Assembly: GCA_027493615.1 (NCBI GenBank)
Contig: JAOSKK010000007.1
Span: forward strand, 62,001-126,000
Direction of reading: 5' to 3'
Source of the DNA: Verrucomicrobiota bacterium
GTDB taxonomy: Bacteria; Verrucomicrobiota; Verrucomicrobiia; Limisphaerales; J093
DNA length: 64,000 nucleotides
The notes beneath the pieces were generated by a model. The model worked only from the letters and a program-made list of their open reading frames with translations, did not search any database and was not told the origin of the DNA. Below, piece after piece: positions 8,327 to 22,197 of this stretch (the stretch's first letter is position 1; each line of letters starts with the position of its first letter). The position numbers and the translations under genes were made by a program.

Positions 8327-9223
8327 TTAGTCGCAGAGCCGACGGGTCAGGTCGCCATAGGCATCGATCCGGCGGTCGCGCAGGAAGGGCCAGTGCGTGC
8401 GGGTCTCGTCCACGGCGGCGAGGTCGACCGGGACGAGCAAGGTTTCCGGCCGGTCCACCGCCGCCCGGGCCAGCACGTGTCCCTGGGTGCCGGCCACGAA
8501 GCTTTGTCCCCAAAACTCGAGGCCGTCGCCGCCGTAGGGGCGTTCGTGACCGACGCGGTTGACCGCGGCGACATAACAGCCATTGGCCACGGCATGGGCT
8601 CGTTGCACCGTCTCCCAGGCCGCGTGCTGTTGGGTCCCGTGGGCGGCCTTCTCGGAGGGATGCCAGCCGATGGCGGTGGGGTAGAACAGAATCTGTGCCC
8701 CCTGCAGGGCGGTCAGCCGCGCGGCCTCCGGGTACCATTGGTCCCAGCAAATGAGCACGCCGATCTTCCCGTAGCGGGTCGGCCACGCGCAGAAGCCAAG
8801 GTCGCCCGGTGTGAAGTAGAACTTCTCGTAGAACAACGGGTCGTCCGGGATGTGCATCTTGCGGTAGCGCCCGAGGAGGGCGCCGTCCGCGTCGAACACG
8901 ACCGCCGTGTTGTGGTAAAGGCCCGGGGCCCGCCGCTCGAAGAGCGAGGCGATGACCACGACCCGCCGGCGCCGGGCCAGCTTCGCGAAGGCGGCCGTGG
9001 TCCGGCCGGGGATCGGTTCGGCGAGCGCGAAGTTCGCGTAATCCTCGGCCTGACAGAAGTAGGGCGTGCGGAAGAGCTCCTGGGTGCAGAGGATCTGCGC
9101 TCCCTGGCGGGCCGCCTGATCGGCCAACGCGAGCGTGTTGGCCACGTTCGCCGCGGGGTCGGTTCCACAGGCGGTCTGGATGAGACCGAGCGTGACCGTG
9201 GGGGCGTGCCTGGAGCGCTTCAC
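8327..9223 (-). CDS. aguB: Carbon-nitrogen hydrolase, probable N-carbamoylputrescine amidase
   Basis: VTLGLIQTACGTDPAANVANTLALADQAARQGAQILCTQELFRTPYFCQ...YRKMHIPDDPLFYEKFYFTPGD...GVLICWDQWYPEAARL; probable GTG start. Confidence 0.88.
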   Translation of the reverse strand: MKRSRHAPTVTLGLIQTACGTDPAANVANTLALADQAARQGAQILCTQELFRTPYFCQAEDYANFALAEPIPGRTTAAFAKLARRRRVVVIASLFERRAPGLYHNTAVVFDADGALLGRYRKMHIPDDPLFYEKFYFTPGDLGFCAWPTRYGKIGVLICWDQWYPEAARLTALQGAQILFYPTAIGWHPSEKAAHGTQQHAAWETVQRAHAVANGCYVAAVNRVGHERPYGGDGLEFWGQSFVAGTQGHVLARAAVDRPETLLVPVDLAAVDETRTHWPFLRDRRIDAYGDLTRRLCD

Positions 9224-9308
9224 GGGGGCAGTGTAGCGGCGGGCGGCGGCGGGAACAAGCGGCCGTCCGCCCACCGCCATGCCGGACGGCGTGGGGGAAG
9301 TGAACGCA

Positions 9309-9407
9309 AAGCGGCGCTGGAAGCGCTCGCACTCCAAACGCTTCGCGACCTCCGCGTTGATCGGCCAGCGCAGCGCGTTTGGAGTGCGAGCGCTTCCAGC
9401 GCCGCTT
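9309..9407. repeat. REPIN-like palindrome: perfect 33 bp arms 9309-9341 / 9375-9407 in the aguB / sensor-kinase divergent intergenic region
   Basis: AAGCGGCGCTGGAAGCGCTCGCACTCCAAACGC ... GCGTTTGGAGTGCGAGCGCTTCCAGCGCCGCTT. Confidence 0.92.
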
Positions 9408-9549
9408 CTTGTCCCTCGCGGGTTTGAGGTTGGAGGCGCCGTCGAGCTGAGGTACACCCACCAACGTCACGGCTCACCCCGGGAAGGGGTGGACCCGCAG
9501 GCCAGCCGTCTCCGCCTGTCATGACCGAGTCACCGCAACAGGACCATGC

Positions 9550-12637
<3,088 letters not shown>

Positions 12638-12780
12638 CCCAAACCCCGGCGCCGGGACGGGTCAGGTCCGGGCCGCCACGCCCGCGCCGCCACCCGCCGA
12701 GCGCTGGCTTCACGTCCCGATAAGATCCCTGCAAGTCGGGATTGGCGAGCCGGCGGGCCATGTGCTTCTTTCCCGCTCGC

Positions 12781-15279
12781 ATGAGAATCCGGTTTCATTG
12801 GGTCGCGGGCATCCTCTTCGCCGGCTCGGCCGCCGGGGCCGGGTCCGTCGTGGCCGTGGCGGGTGACGCCGCCGGCTTGCCCCCCGCCGCCACCCGCACG
12901 GTGGCGTTTGTGCCCGACGTCAAGCCAATGCTCGAGGCTTCGTGCATCGCCTGCCACGCCCATGGACAGACGAAGGGTCGCTACGCCCTCGATTCGCGCG
13001 AGCTGTTCTTTGCCGGGGCAGGTCCGGGACCGCGGCCGTTCCCGGTGACAGCGCCGGCAGCCTCGTCGTCCAACTGGTCGCCGGCCTCGACCCGGACCGC
13101 GTCATGCCGGCCAAGGGACCCCGCTGGTCCCCCGAGCAGGTTGGGGTGTTGCGCGCCTGGATCGATCAGGGCGCACCCTGGCCGGAAGACGTCCGCCTGG
13201 GACGCGGCGTGCAGGCCCGACTCGAACCACGCCCCGTCGAACTGCCTCCCGCCACCGGTCCTTCGTCCAACCCGGTGGACCGCCTGCTCGCCCCCTACTT
13301 CGAGCGGCATGGGTTCACCCCACCGGCACTGGTGGAGGACCGCGTGTTCGTGCGGCGGGTGTACCTCGACACGATCGGGCTGCTCCCCACGCCGGAACAA
13401 ATGCAGGCCTTCGTCGAGGACTCCCATCCGGACAAACGGGCGACCCTGGTCCGCGCGCTCCTCGACGATCACCAGCGGTATGCCGAACACTGGCTGAGCT
13501 TCTGGAACGACTGTCTGCGCAACGACTACCAGGGCACCGGCTACATCGACGGCGGGCGGAAGCAGATCACCCCTGGCTCTACGAGGCCCTCGCAAAGAAC
13601 CTCCCCTTTCGACCAGTTTGTCAGCCGGTTGGTGAACCCCGATGAGCGCACCGAGGGCTTCACCAAAGGCATCGTCTGGCGCGGCGTCGTCAACGCCAGC
13701 CAGACGCCCCCCCTGCAGGCCGCCCAGAACCTCTCGCAGGTCTTCCTCGGGCTGAATCTCAAGTGCGCCTCCTGCCATGACAGCTTCATCAGCGATTGGA
13801 CGCTCCGCGACGCCTACGGGCTGGCCAGCATCTACGCCGATCAACCCCTCGAACTCGTCCGTTGCGACGTCCCCACCGGCGTCACCGCTCAACGCCAGTT
13901 CCTCTTCCCCCAACTCGGCCCCCTCACCGACTCGACCAACCGCGCCGAACGCCTCGCCAGCCTCGCGCGCCTCCTGACCAGCCCCGGAAAATGGCCGCCT
14001 CACCCGCACCATCGTCAACCGCCTCTGGGCCCGCCTCCTCGGCCGCGGCCTCGTCGAACCCGTCGACGAAATGGATAACCCGCCGTGGCACGCCGACCTC
14101 CTCGATTGGCTGGCCGTCGACCTGGCCGGTCACCACTACGACCTCAAGCGCACCCTCACCCTCATCCTCACGTCCCAGGCCTATCAACTGCCCGCCGTGC
14201 CCGGCGAGGAACAGGCCTCGCCTGACTACGTCTTCCGCGGTCCTGTCGTCAAACGACTCAGTGCCGAGCAATACGTCGATGCCCTCTCCAGCCTCACCGG
14301 CCTCTGGCGTGAGCGCCCCGCCAACCCGGACGTCGATCTGCTCGCCGGGGACGAAGCCGCCCGCCCTCCGCTGCCGTCCACCCAGTGGATCTGGACGGAA
14401 CCCGGCGCCGCCCAGGGCGCCCCGCCGGGCACGGTCTACTTCCGCAAGACCTTCCACCTCGACACCCTGCCCGCCCAGACCCTCGTTCTCGCCACCGCCG
14501 ACAATCGCTTCCGCCTCTTCCTCAACGGCCACGAAATCGGCACCGGCGAGGATTGGAAACGGCTCCGCGTTCTCGACCTCCGCCGCCGGCTCGTGACCGG
14601 CCAAAACGTCCTCGCCGTCGAAGTCACCAACGGCCGCAGTCGCCCGGACGATGAGGCCGACGCCACGCCCAATCCCGCCGGCTTCCTGTTCGTCGCCCGC
14701 TTCACACCCGACCCGCGCCACGATGCCGGCAGCCCTCTCGCGCTCGGTTCAGACGCCTCGTGGCTCAGCTCGAGCCGGCCAGCAGACGGCTGGGAGGGTG
14801 CCGATTTCGTCCCCGACGGTTGGCAACCCGCCGTCGAGTTGGGCCCGCCCCAGACCGCGCCCTGGCATCTGGAACCTGCCCTGGCCGCCACCTGGGCCAA
14901 CGCCGCCCAATACGGCACCATCCGCGCCGTCCATGTGGCGACCGACCCGCTCCTGACCGCGCTGGGCCGGCCCAACCGCGAACAGGTCAACACCAGTCGC
15001 CCCACGGCGGCGACCACCCTGCAGGCACTCGAACTCACCAACGGTCAGACCCTCGCCCGCTGGTTGAGCCGCGCTGCGGAGCGCCTCCTCGCCAGCACCG
15101 ACACCCATGCGCCCCGCCCCTTGGCCCGCCGCCTCTACCTGCACGGCCTGGGCCGCCCGCCCAACCCCGAGGAACTTGACCTCGCCCGCGAACTCCTCGG
15201 TCAACCCGTCCAGCGCGAGGGCGTCGAAGACCTCCTCTGGGCGCTCAGCGTGCTGCCCGAATTCCAACTCATCTACTGA
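12781..15279 (+). CDS. Planctomycete-type cytochrome c / DUF1549 / DUF1553 protein; apparent frameshifts near 13015, 13580, 13990
   Basis: FVPDVKPMLEASCIACHAHGQTKGRYALDSRE (CxxCH), GLNLKCASCHDSFISDWTL, NRLWARLLGRGLVEPVDEMDN, YLHGLGRPPNPEELDLARELLGQP...EDLLWALSVLPEFQLIY. Confidence 0.9.
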
Positions 15280-15286
15280 CCCCGCG

Positions 15287-16783
15287 ATGCACCCGCTCAC
15301 CCGCCGCGACTTCCTCAAGACCGCCAGCGCCGCCACCCTGGGAGCACTGGCCTCCGGTCCCCCCCGGCGCGTCCACGCCGCCAACGCCGTGGCCCCACCG
15401 GCCACCGCCGACACCCTCATCGTCCTCTGGATGGGCGGCGGCATGGCCCACACCGAGACCTTCGACCCCAAACGATTCACCCCCTTCGAAAAGGGGCTCG
15501 ACCCCCAGGCCGTCCTCAGCACCTTCCCCTCGATCCCCACCGCGGTGGACGGCATCCGGTTCTCCCAAGGTCTCGAGAACCTGGCCCGCGTCATGGATCG
15601 CGGCACGCTCATCCGCACCTACACCGCCGGTGACCTGGGCTTCATCCTTCATTCCCGGCATCAGTTCCACTGGCACACCGGCTACGCCCCGCCCCAGACC
15701 GTGGCCTGCCCGCACATTGGCGCCTTCGTCGCCCGCACCCTCGGCCCGCTCAACTCCGTCGTCCCCGCATTCATCAACATCGGCCAGCGTTTTGACGTCG
15801 GCGAAGGCGAGGAGCTCAAGGCCTTCACCACAGCGGGTTTCCTCGGCAGCGAATACGGCCCCTTCAACATCCCGTTCCCCGACCAGGCGGCCAGCGCGGT
15901 CCGTCCGCCGCCGGGGATGACGCCCGGCCGGTTCCAGAACCGCGAGCGGTTCCTCAAGCGCCTGGTCGCCGCCAGCCCCGTCGGCCAATACGGCAGCGAG
16001 TACCAGCGCGAATCCCTGCTCCGCTCGCTCGACAGCGCCCACCGCCTGCTGAATTCGCCCGCCGCCAAGGCCTTCGACCTGGCCCTCGAACCCGTCGAGA
16101 ACGTGCGCAAGTACCTGCCCGAAGGCGTGGACCCCGGCCGCTCCTTCGACGCCAGCCAGTCGCGCGACGGCGCCTACGAGCGCGAAACCCTCGGTCGCTT
16201 CGGCCTCGGCTGCCTGCTCGCCCGCCGGCTCTGCGAGGTCGGCGCCCGCTTCATCGAGGTCACCACCGAGTACATTCCCTTCCTCAATTGGGACACCCAC
16301 GAGAACGGCCACACGCGCGTCGCCGACATGAAACGGCAGATCGACGCCCCCATCGCCCAACTCGTCCTCGACCTCGAGGAACGCGGGCTCCTCGACCGCA
16401 CCCTCATCGTCGTCGCCAGCGAGTTCAGCCGCGACATGATGACCGAGGGGAAGCCGGACAAGATCGTGCAGGACCAGGTTGAGGTGCCGGACAAGATCGA
16501 AAGCGAGAAGCACTACGGCATGCACCGCCACTTCACCGACGCCGGCTGCGTGCTCCTCTTCGGCGGCGGCATCAAGCGCGGCTTCCTCTACGGGCGCACC
16601 GCCGACGAACGCCCCGTGCGGACCGTCGAAAAACCCGTGCAGATCGAGGACCTTCATGCCACGCTCTACACCGCGCTGGGGATCTCCCCCAGACCGCGTA
16701 TGAGATCGAGCGTCGACCCTTCTACGTCACCCGCGACGGCGTGGGCCAGCCGATCCCCGACCTCTTTGCCTCGCATGGATCTT
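15287..16783 (+). CDS. DUF1501 domain TAT-exported protein; frameshift near 16690
   Basis: MHPLTRRDFLKTASAATLGALASGPPRRVHA; WMGGGMAHTETFDPK; IVVASEFSRDMM; HYGMHRHFTDAGCVLLFGGGIKRG. Confidence 0.88.
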
Positions 16784-17969
16784 GACGCGTTGATCGCCGC
16801 CGCCCAGTCCCAGGGCGCCAGTGACCTCCACCTCGAAGCCGGCCTGCCCGCCGCGTTTCGTATACGCGGCACCCTTCAGCTCACCGGCGACCCCATCCCC
16901 GCTGCCGCCCTCCAGAACCTCGCCCGCGATCTCATCGGCCCCGAACAGTGGCCGGGCTTCCTCGAACGACGTTCCCACGACTTCTCGCGCACCCTGGCCG
17001 GCGTGCGCTGTCGCCTCAACGTCTTTCACACCGCGCGCGGCATCGCCATGGCCATCCGCGTCCTCGCCGCCTTCCAGGCCACCCTCGAACGCCTCAACCT
17101 CCACCCCCGACCTCCGCCAACTCGTCACCCACACCCACGGCCTCGTCCTCATCTCTGGCCCGACCGGCAGCGGGAAGTCCTCGACCCTCGCCGCCCTCAT
17201 CCAGGAGATCAACCTCAGCGAACCCCGTCACATCCTCACCATCGAAAGCCCCATCGAGTACAGTTTCCGCCCCCGCCGCGCCTTCCTCCGCCAGCGCGAG
17301 GTCGGCCGCGACACCCCCTCCTTCGAACAGGCCCTCCTCGATGCCCTCCGCGAAGACCCGGACGTCCTCATGGTCGGCGAAATGCGCGAACCCGAGACCA
17401 TGCGGCTCACCCTCAACGCCGCCGAAACCGGCCACCTCGTCCTCGCCACCGTCCACTCCGGCACCTGCGCCGAAGCCCTCCAGCGCGTCGTCCTCGCGTT
17501 CCCTTCCGAGATCCAAAACAACATCTGCGCCCAACTCGCCGAATGCCTCGTCGCCGTGGTCTGCCAGCGGCTGCGGTTCCGTCCCGACCTCAACATCCGC
17601 GTCCCTGAATGCGAGGTCCTGCGCCCCACTGTGCCCGTCAAGGCTTTCATCCGAAATCGCGACTTCTTCAAGATCCCCCAAGTCCTGGAAATGGGCGGAG
17701 AACACGGCATGTGGACCTTCGAACGTTACCAGGCCTGGCTCGCCCGGCGCACCGACTGGCATCTCCCCAACCCGAAGGACGAGACCCCGGACGACGAACC
17801 CGCCCGCGCGCCCGACCCGGCCAACCCCAAGGCCCGCCCGCTCCCGCCGACGCCCGCTGGGACACGGCCTGCCGCCACCTCCTCGTGGACCGGCCGCTCC
17901 ACCGGGGGCCCCATCGAAATCGAGCCCGTCGAAGGCGGCCTCGACGCCGTCCTCAAGAAGCTCTCTTAG
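16775..17969 (+). CDS. PilT/PilU-type (T4P retraction-like) ATPase; frameshift near 17100
   Basis: MDLDALIAAAQSQGASDLHLEAGLPAAFRIRG; LISGPTGSGKSSTLAALIQEIN (Walker A); ILTIESPIEY; DVLMVGEMREPETMRLTLNAAETGHLVLATVHS; start overlaps the DUF1501 stop. Confidence 0.92.
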
Positions 17970-17992
17970 CCCGGACATCCCCTCCCCCTCCG

Positions 17993-18050
17993 TAGGCGCC
18001 GACGTCAGGAGGCGTTTTCAAACGGGACAGCCGCCGACCCTGACGAGGCG
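17993..18050. repeat. Degenerate copy of the GTAGGCGCCGACGTNAGGAGGCG palindrome family (Z)
   Basis: gtaggcgccgacgtcaggaggcg...cctgacgaggcgtcgtc; compare the near-perfect pair at 21256-21330. Confidence 0.6.
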
Positions 18051-18077
18051 TCGTCAACCCGGGATCTGAACCCCCTC

Positions 18078-18117
18078 CGCCCTTCGCCCTTCGCCCTTCC
18101 CCCTTCGCCCTTCGCCT
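18078..18117. repeat. Degenerate heptanucleotide array (CGCCCTT)n
   Basis: CGCCCTTCGCCCTTCGCCCTTCCCCCTTCGCCCTTCGCC, period 7. Confidence 0.85.
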
Positions 18118-18261
18118 CCACACCGCATCCAATGGCACTCGGGTAATGGTAAGGATCATTAACGTGGCAGTCTAAATTGAAAAAGCGGCCTTCCGGCCAA
18201 TTGCCCGGTAGCCAGCCAAGTGAGACGACGTGTCCCGACAGTTTGACACGGGAAGGGACAC

Positions 18262-20094
18262 ATGAAAACACGCTCACTCGCGAGCCGCTCGATCCGTCCA
18301 ACCGCCGGGGGGATCCGGTGCATCGCCTCACTGGCACTGCGGTCGCTTAACCTGGCGCTGCTGCTTGTCCTGCTCGTTGCGCCCCTGCGTCACGCCACCG
18401 CCGCGGACGTGACCCTCGCCTGGGATCCCAGTCCCGACGCCACCGTCGTCGGCTACAAACTGCACTGGGGAGGGGTAAGCCGCACATACACCTCCCATCT
18501 GGACGTCGGCAACGTGATGACCGCCACCGTGCCCAGCCTCCAAGCCGGCACCACCTACTACTTCGCTGCCACGGCCTATGACGGCGCTGGCCTCGAAAGC
18601 GATTACTCGAACGAGGTCGAGTACACCCCGCCCGCTCCGAATCAACCTCCCACCCTCGCCACCCTCGTCAACCGCACCATCGACGAGGACACCTCCACCG
18701 GCCCCATCGCCCTCACCGTCGGCGACGTCGATAACGACGTGAACTCCTGGTCCTCACCGCCACCGCCAACAACACCACCCTCGTCCCGGCCAGCGCCCTC
18801 GCCTTCGGCGGCTCCGGCGCCAACCGCACCCTCACCGTCACCCCTGCCGCCAACCAAAACGGCTCCGCCACCATCACCATCACCGTCTCCGATGGCTCCC
18901 TCACCGCCTCACGCTCCTTCACCTCACCGTCACTCCTGTCAACGACGCCCCCACCTCGCCACCCTCGTCAACCGCACCATCGACGAGGACACCTCCACCG
19001 GCCCCATCGCCTCACCGTCGGCGACGTCGATAACGACGTGAACTCCCTGGTCCTCACCGCCACCGCCAACAACACCACCCTCGTCCCGGCCAGCGCCCTC
19101 GCCTTCGGCGGCTCCGGTGCCGACCGCACCCTCACCGTCACCCCCGCCGCCAACCAAAACGGCTCCGCCACCATCACCGTCACCGTCTCCGATGGCTCCT
19201 CACCGCCTCACGCTCCTTCACCTCACCGTCACCCCCGTCAACGACGCCCCCACCTCAGCAGCCTGGCGGATCAACAAACCATCCCGGGTGGCGTGGTCGG
19301 ACCGCTGCCGCTCGCCGTGGATGACATCGACAGCCCTGCCGACAGCCTCACGCTCAGCGCCACCTCGAGTGACCCGGACAATCATACCGACGGCGAACAT
19401 CCAACTTGGCGGCAGCGGAACCTCCCGCTCCGTCACCCTGACCGCCGGCGGAAAAGCCGGTTCCTGCACCATCACCCTGACCGTTTCCGACGGGGCAGCC
19501 ACGGCCCAAACCTCGTTCTTGGTGACCGTGACGACCGGTCTTCCAGTTCCCTGGAGCAACACCGACGTCGGACTGCCCGCCCTCGCCGGAAGTGCCAGCG
19601 GCACCCTGATCGCCATCACCGCCCGCGGCAGCGGAGCCGGTATTGGCGGATCGGCCGATCAGTTCCATTACGTTCACCAGGTGATGTCGGCCGACGGTGA
19701 GATCACCGTCCGGGTGACCCAGCCCGGACCGGATCTGCCCCAGGCGAAGGCGGGCATCATGATGCGCGAGACCATGGGAAGCACGTCGCGCTACTACTTC
19801 CTCTGTGTCACCCCGTCCGGCGTCCGCCTGCTATGGCGCACGGCCGAAGGCGGTGCAACTTCGGAGCTGGACGGCGGACCCCTTTCGAACTCCGGCTATT
19901 GCTGGCTCCGCATCACCAGGTCGGGCAACCAATTCCGCGCCTTCAGATCCGACAACGGGGTGAGTTGGATCCGGGTGGGCACCTTCCTGAACCAGAAGTT
20001 CCTGACCAACCAGGGCATCGGTCTGGCCGTCACCTCCCACGAGGCCAGCAAGCTGCACGAGGCCACCTTCGATAACATGACCGTCGTGCCCTAG
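18262..20094 (+). CDS. Secreted FN3 + cadherin/Ig-like repeat protein with C-terminal LamG/DUF1349-like region; several apparent frameshifts
   Basis: DVTLAWDPSPDATVVGYKLHWGGVSRTYTSHLDVGNVMTATVPSLQAGTTYYFAATAYD (FN3); TIDEDTSTGPIALTVGDVDND repeats; GEITVRVTQPGPDLPQAKAGIMMRETMGSTSRYYFLCVTP. Confidence 0.8.
18652..19251 (+). repeat. Two tandem, nearly identical ~300 bp units inside the FN3/cadherin-like gene
   Basis: ACCCTCGTCAACCGCACCATCGACGAGGACACCTCCACCGGCCCCATCGCC begins at 18661 and again at 18961; downstream ~300 bp nearly identical. Confidence 0.93.
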
Positions 20095-20241
20095 ACCCCG
20101 TGACGCGGAAGGCTGCATCCGGAGGCCCACAGCCTCGTTGCACGAGTCGGCCCCTGTTGCTCGCGCTCGTCTCGGGCCTCCTGCTCCTGTCTGCCCTGGT
20201 ATCCTACCGCCCAAGCCCCCGCACCGTCGACCGATGGGACG

Positions 20242-21216
20242 GTGACCCTTGACAGCCCCGCGCTGTCCCCGGTTGTGGACCGGGCCCCCACCCGCCCGCC
20301 GCGACCGCATGCTGACCGCAGTTCGCCCCTTCTGGGCAGGCTCCACGCCCACCCGTCAGACCGCAATGCCCAACTCCCGTCGGACTTGAGCACGAGCGAG
20401 GAATACGCCGACCGCATCCGGCAGTGGGTCACGGATGACCCCGCTCAGGCTGCCACGTGGGCCTTCGGCCTCCCGGACCCCGAGCTCCGGCGCCAGTGCA
20501 GCGAACTCGTCGTCGTGGTCTGGGCCTCCGCGGATCCCGAAACCGCCTCGAACTGGGTGGTCAACCTCGACCCGGGCGAACTCAGGGACGTCCTCCTCTC
20601 CGCCGTGGCCCAGATCCGGACCGCGGCCGATCCCTCCTCCGCTGCCTTCCTGGCCGCGCTCATCGCTTCAGACCACGTCCGACAGGACAGCATGGCCCAG
20701 ATCGCTTTGACTTGGGGCACTCTTGCCCCGGAGACCGCCGCCGCCTGGGCCGCAAGCCTCGAGCCGGGTCCCACCCGCGACCGCGTCTGGCAGCAACTGG
20801 CCGTGGCGTTCGCCGAGCAGGACCCTCGGCTGGCTGCCAGACTGGCCCTGGAATACCTCCCCGCCGGACCGGAACAGGACGCCGCGGCCGTGGCGATCGT
20901 CCAGCGCTGGGCCCAAGCTGATCCGACATCGGCCGCGGCGTGGATCGAGAGATTCCCGGCCAGTCCGGTCCGCGCAGCCGCCACCGAGAACTTGGTGCGC
21001 ATCTGGTCACGCCAAGACCTCACGGCGGTGGCCGCCTGGATCGAGCAACTCCCGGAGGATGGCGCCCGGGATCAGGCCGCAGCAACCCTCGGTTACACCC
21101 TGAGCGCGCAGGATAACGAAGCCGCCCAAGCCTGGATCGGTCTCGTCGCCGACCCGCGCCTCCAGCACCAGTACCGCCAGGCCGCCCTCCGCAATCGGTC
21201 GTCGGCTGCGGACTGA
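20242..21216 (+). CDS. Hypothetical alpha-helical repeat protein (AAW/ASW repeats), probably membrane-anchored with the N-terminus in another frame
   Basis: Repeating motif: DDPAQAATWAFGLPD, ADPETASNWVVNLDPG, LAPETAAAWAASLEPG, ADPTSAAAWIERFPAS, QDLTAVAAWIEQLPED; upstream frame carries PLLLALVSGLLLLSALVSYRPSPRTVDR. Confidence 0.65.
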   Translation: MTLDSPALSPVVDRAPTRPPRPHADRSSPLLGRLHAHPSDRNAQLPSDLSTSEEYADRIRQWVTDDPAQAATWAFGLPDPELRRQCSELVVVVWASADPETASNWVVNLDPGELRDVLLSAVAQIRTAADPSSAAFLAALIASDHVRQDSMAQIALTWGTLAPETAAAWAASLEPGPTRDRVWQQLAVAFAEQDPRLAARLALEYLPAGPEQDAAAVAIVQRWAQADPTSAAAWIERFPASPVRAAATENLVRIWSRQDLTAVAAWIEQLPEDGARDQAAATLGYTLSAQDNEAAQAWIGLVADPRLQHQYRQAALRNRSSAAD

Positions 21217-21255
21217 ACCCGCTCCCCGTCGCCGCGACCGACTGCAGGCGACTGC

Positions 21256-21330
21256 AGGCGCCGACGTGAGGAGGCAAAGCCGCGTTGCCCCCGGCCCCCA
21301 ACGCCTCCTCACGTCGGCGCCTACCGCGGG
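21256..21330. repeat. Palindromic repeat family Z, near-perfect arms, in a convergent intergenic region
   Basis: AGGCGCCGACGTGAGGAGGC ... GCCTCCTCACGTCGGCGCCT. Confidence 0.9.
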
Positions 21331-21345
21331 GATGAAGTCTCCGGG

Positions 21346-22164
21346 TCAGCGCTCCCAGACCACCTGCCGCGCGTCAAACACCGGCCCTTCGGTGCACGCC
21401 CGCTGGTAGTCCCAGCCTTCGCCCGACCGGATTTTCACCACGCAGGTAAGGCACACGCCCACACCGCAGCACATGTGCTCGTCCAGTGACAGTTCCGCCT
21501 GGACATCCAGCTCCTCCGCCAGCTTTCCTACGGCCCGTAACATCGGCGTCGGCCCACACGCAAACAGCTTCTTCCCCACCGGATCCCGCCGCAACTCGAC
21601 CTGCAGAGGTTCGGTGACCAGACCGGCCTGGCCATGACTGCCGTCCTCCGTCGTCACCCGCACCTCCCATCCGAGTGCCCGGAAGTCCGCCTCGCAGAGG
21701 ATGTCCACCCGCCGTTTTCCCCCCACGAACACCACCCCGGGCTGCGGCGATCGCTCCGCCAACAGATACAGCGCCGCCATCCCATAACCGCCCGCGACCA
21801 GCACGGGCCGTACGCCGCTGCCTGACGGAACCGTGAACCCGTGACCCAGCGGACCCAGGGCGCTGAGGCACTCGCCCGACCGCATCCGCGCCAGCGCCTC
21901 CGTGCCTCGTCCCACCGCCTTGTACAAGATGGAGAACGTGTTCTGTGTCACCTGGAAGATGCTGAACGGCCGCCGCAACAGCGCGTCCTGGAGCGGCAGG
22001 ATCCGGAGATGGGCGAACTGCCCCGGCTGAACCTGCGGGGCGATCCGGGGCGCGCGCACCACCAACCGGTAGTAGAGGTCGGTGTCGCGGTCGTTGGCGA
22101 GGATCTGGACGGTTTCTTCGAGCATCGGCCGCGTGAGCATCCCCGGGGGTGGCGGGGTCGTCAA
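21346..22164 (-). CDS. pyrK: Dihydroorotate dehydrogenase electron-transfer subunit (PyrK-like)
   Basis: QVQPGQFAHLRILPLQDALLRRPFSIF; PVLVAGGYGMAALYLLAE; FACGPTPMLRAV; SLDEHMCCGVGVCLTCVVKI (2Fe-2S motif). Confidence 0.88.
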   Translation of the reverse strand: MTTPPPPGMLTRPMLEETVQILANDRDTDLYYRLVVRAPRIAPQVQPGQFAHLRILPLQDALLRRPFSIFQVTQNTFSILYKAVGRGTEALARMRSGECLSALGPLGHGFTVPSGSGVRPVLVAGGYGMAALYLLAERSPQPGVVFVGGKRRVDILCEADFRALGWEVRVTTEDGSHGQAGLVTEPLQVELRRDPVGKKLFACGPTPMLRAVGKLAEELDVQAELSLDEHMCCGVGVCLTCVVKIRSGEGWDYQRACTEGPVFDARQVVWER

Positions 22165-22197
22165 TGCCCCACCCCGCCCGCCACGTTAAGTAGGAAA

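Noticed and set aside
18140-18261. Riboswitch-like leader (gcggccttccggccaattgcccggtagccagcc) upstream of the FN3 protein
   Set aside because: Resembles part of a c-di-GMP aptamer only loosely; I could not place the conserved core. Would need an Rfam/Infernal search.
18652-19251. CRISPR or non-coding tandem array
   Set aside because: Units are ~300 bp, coding and contiguous without spacers; they are protein domain repeats.
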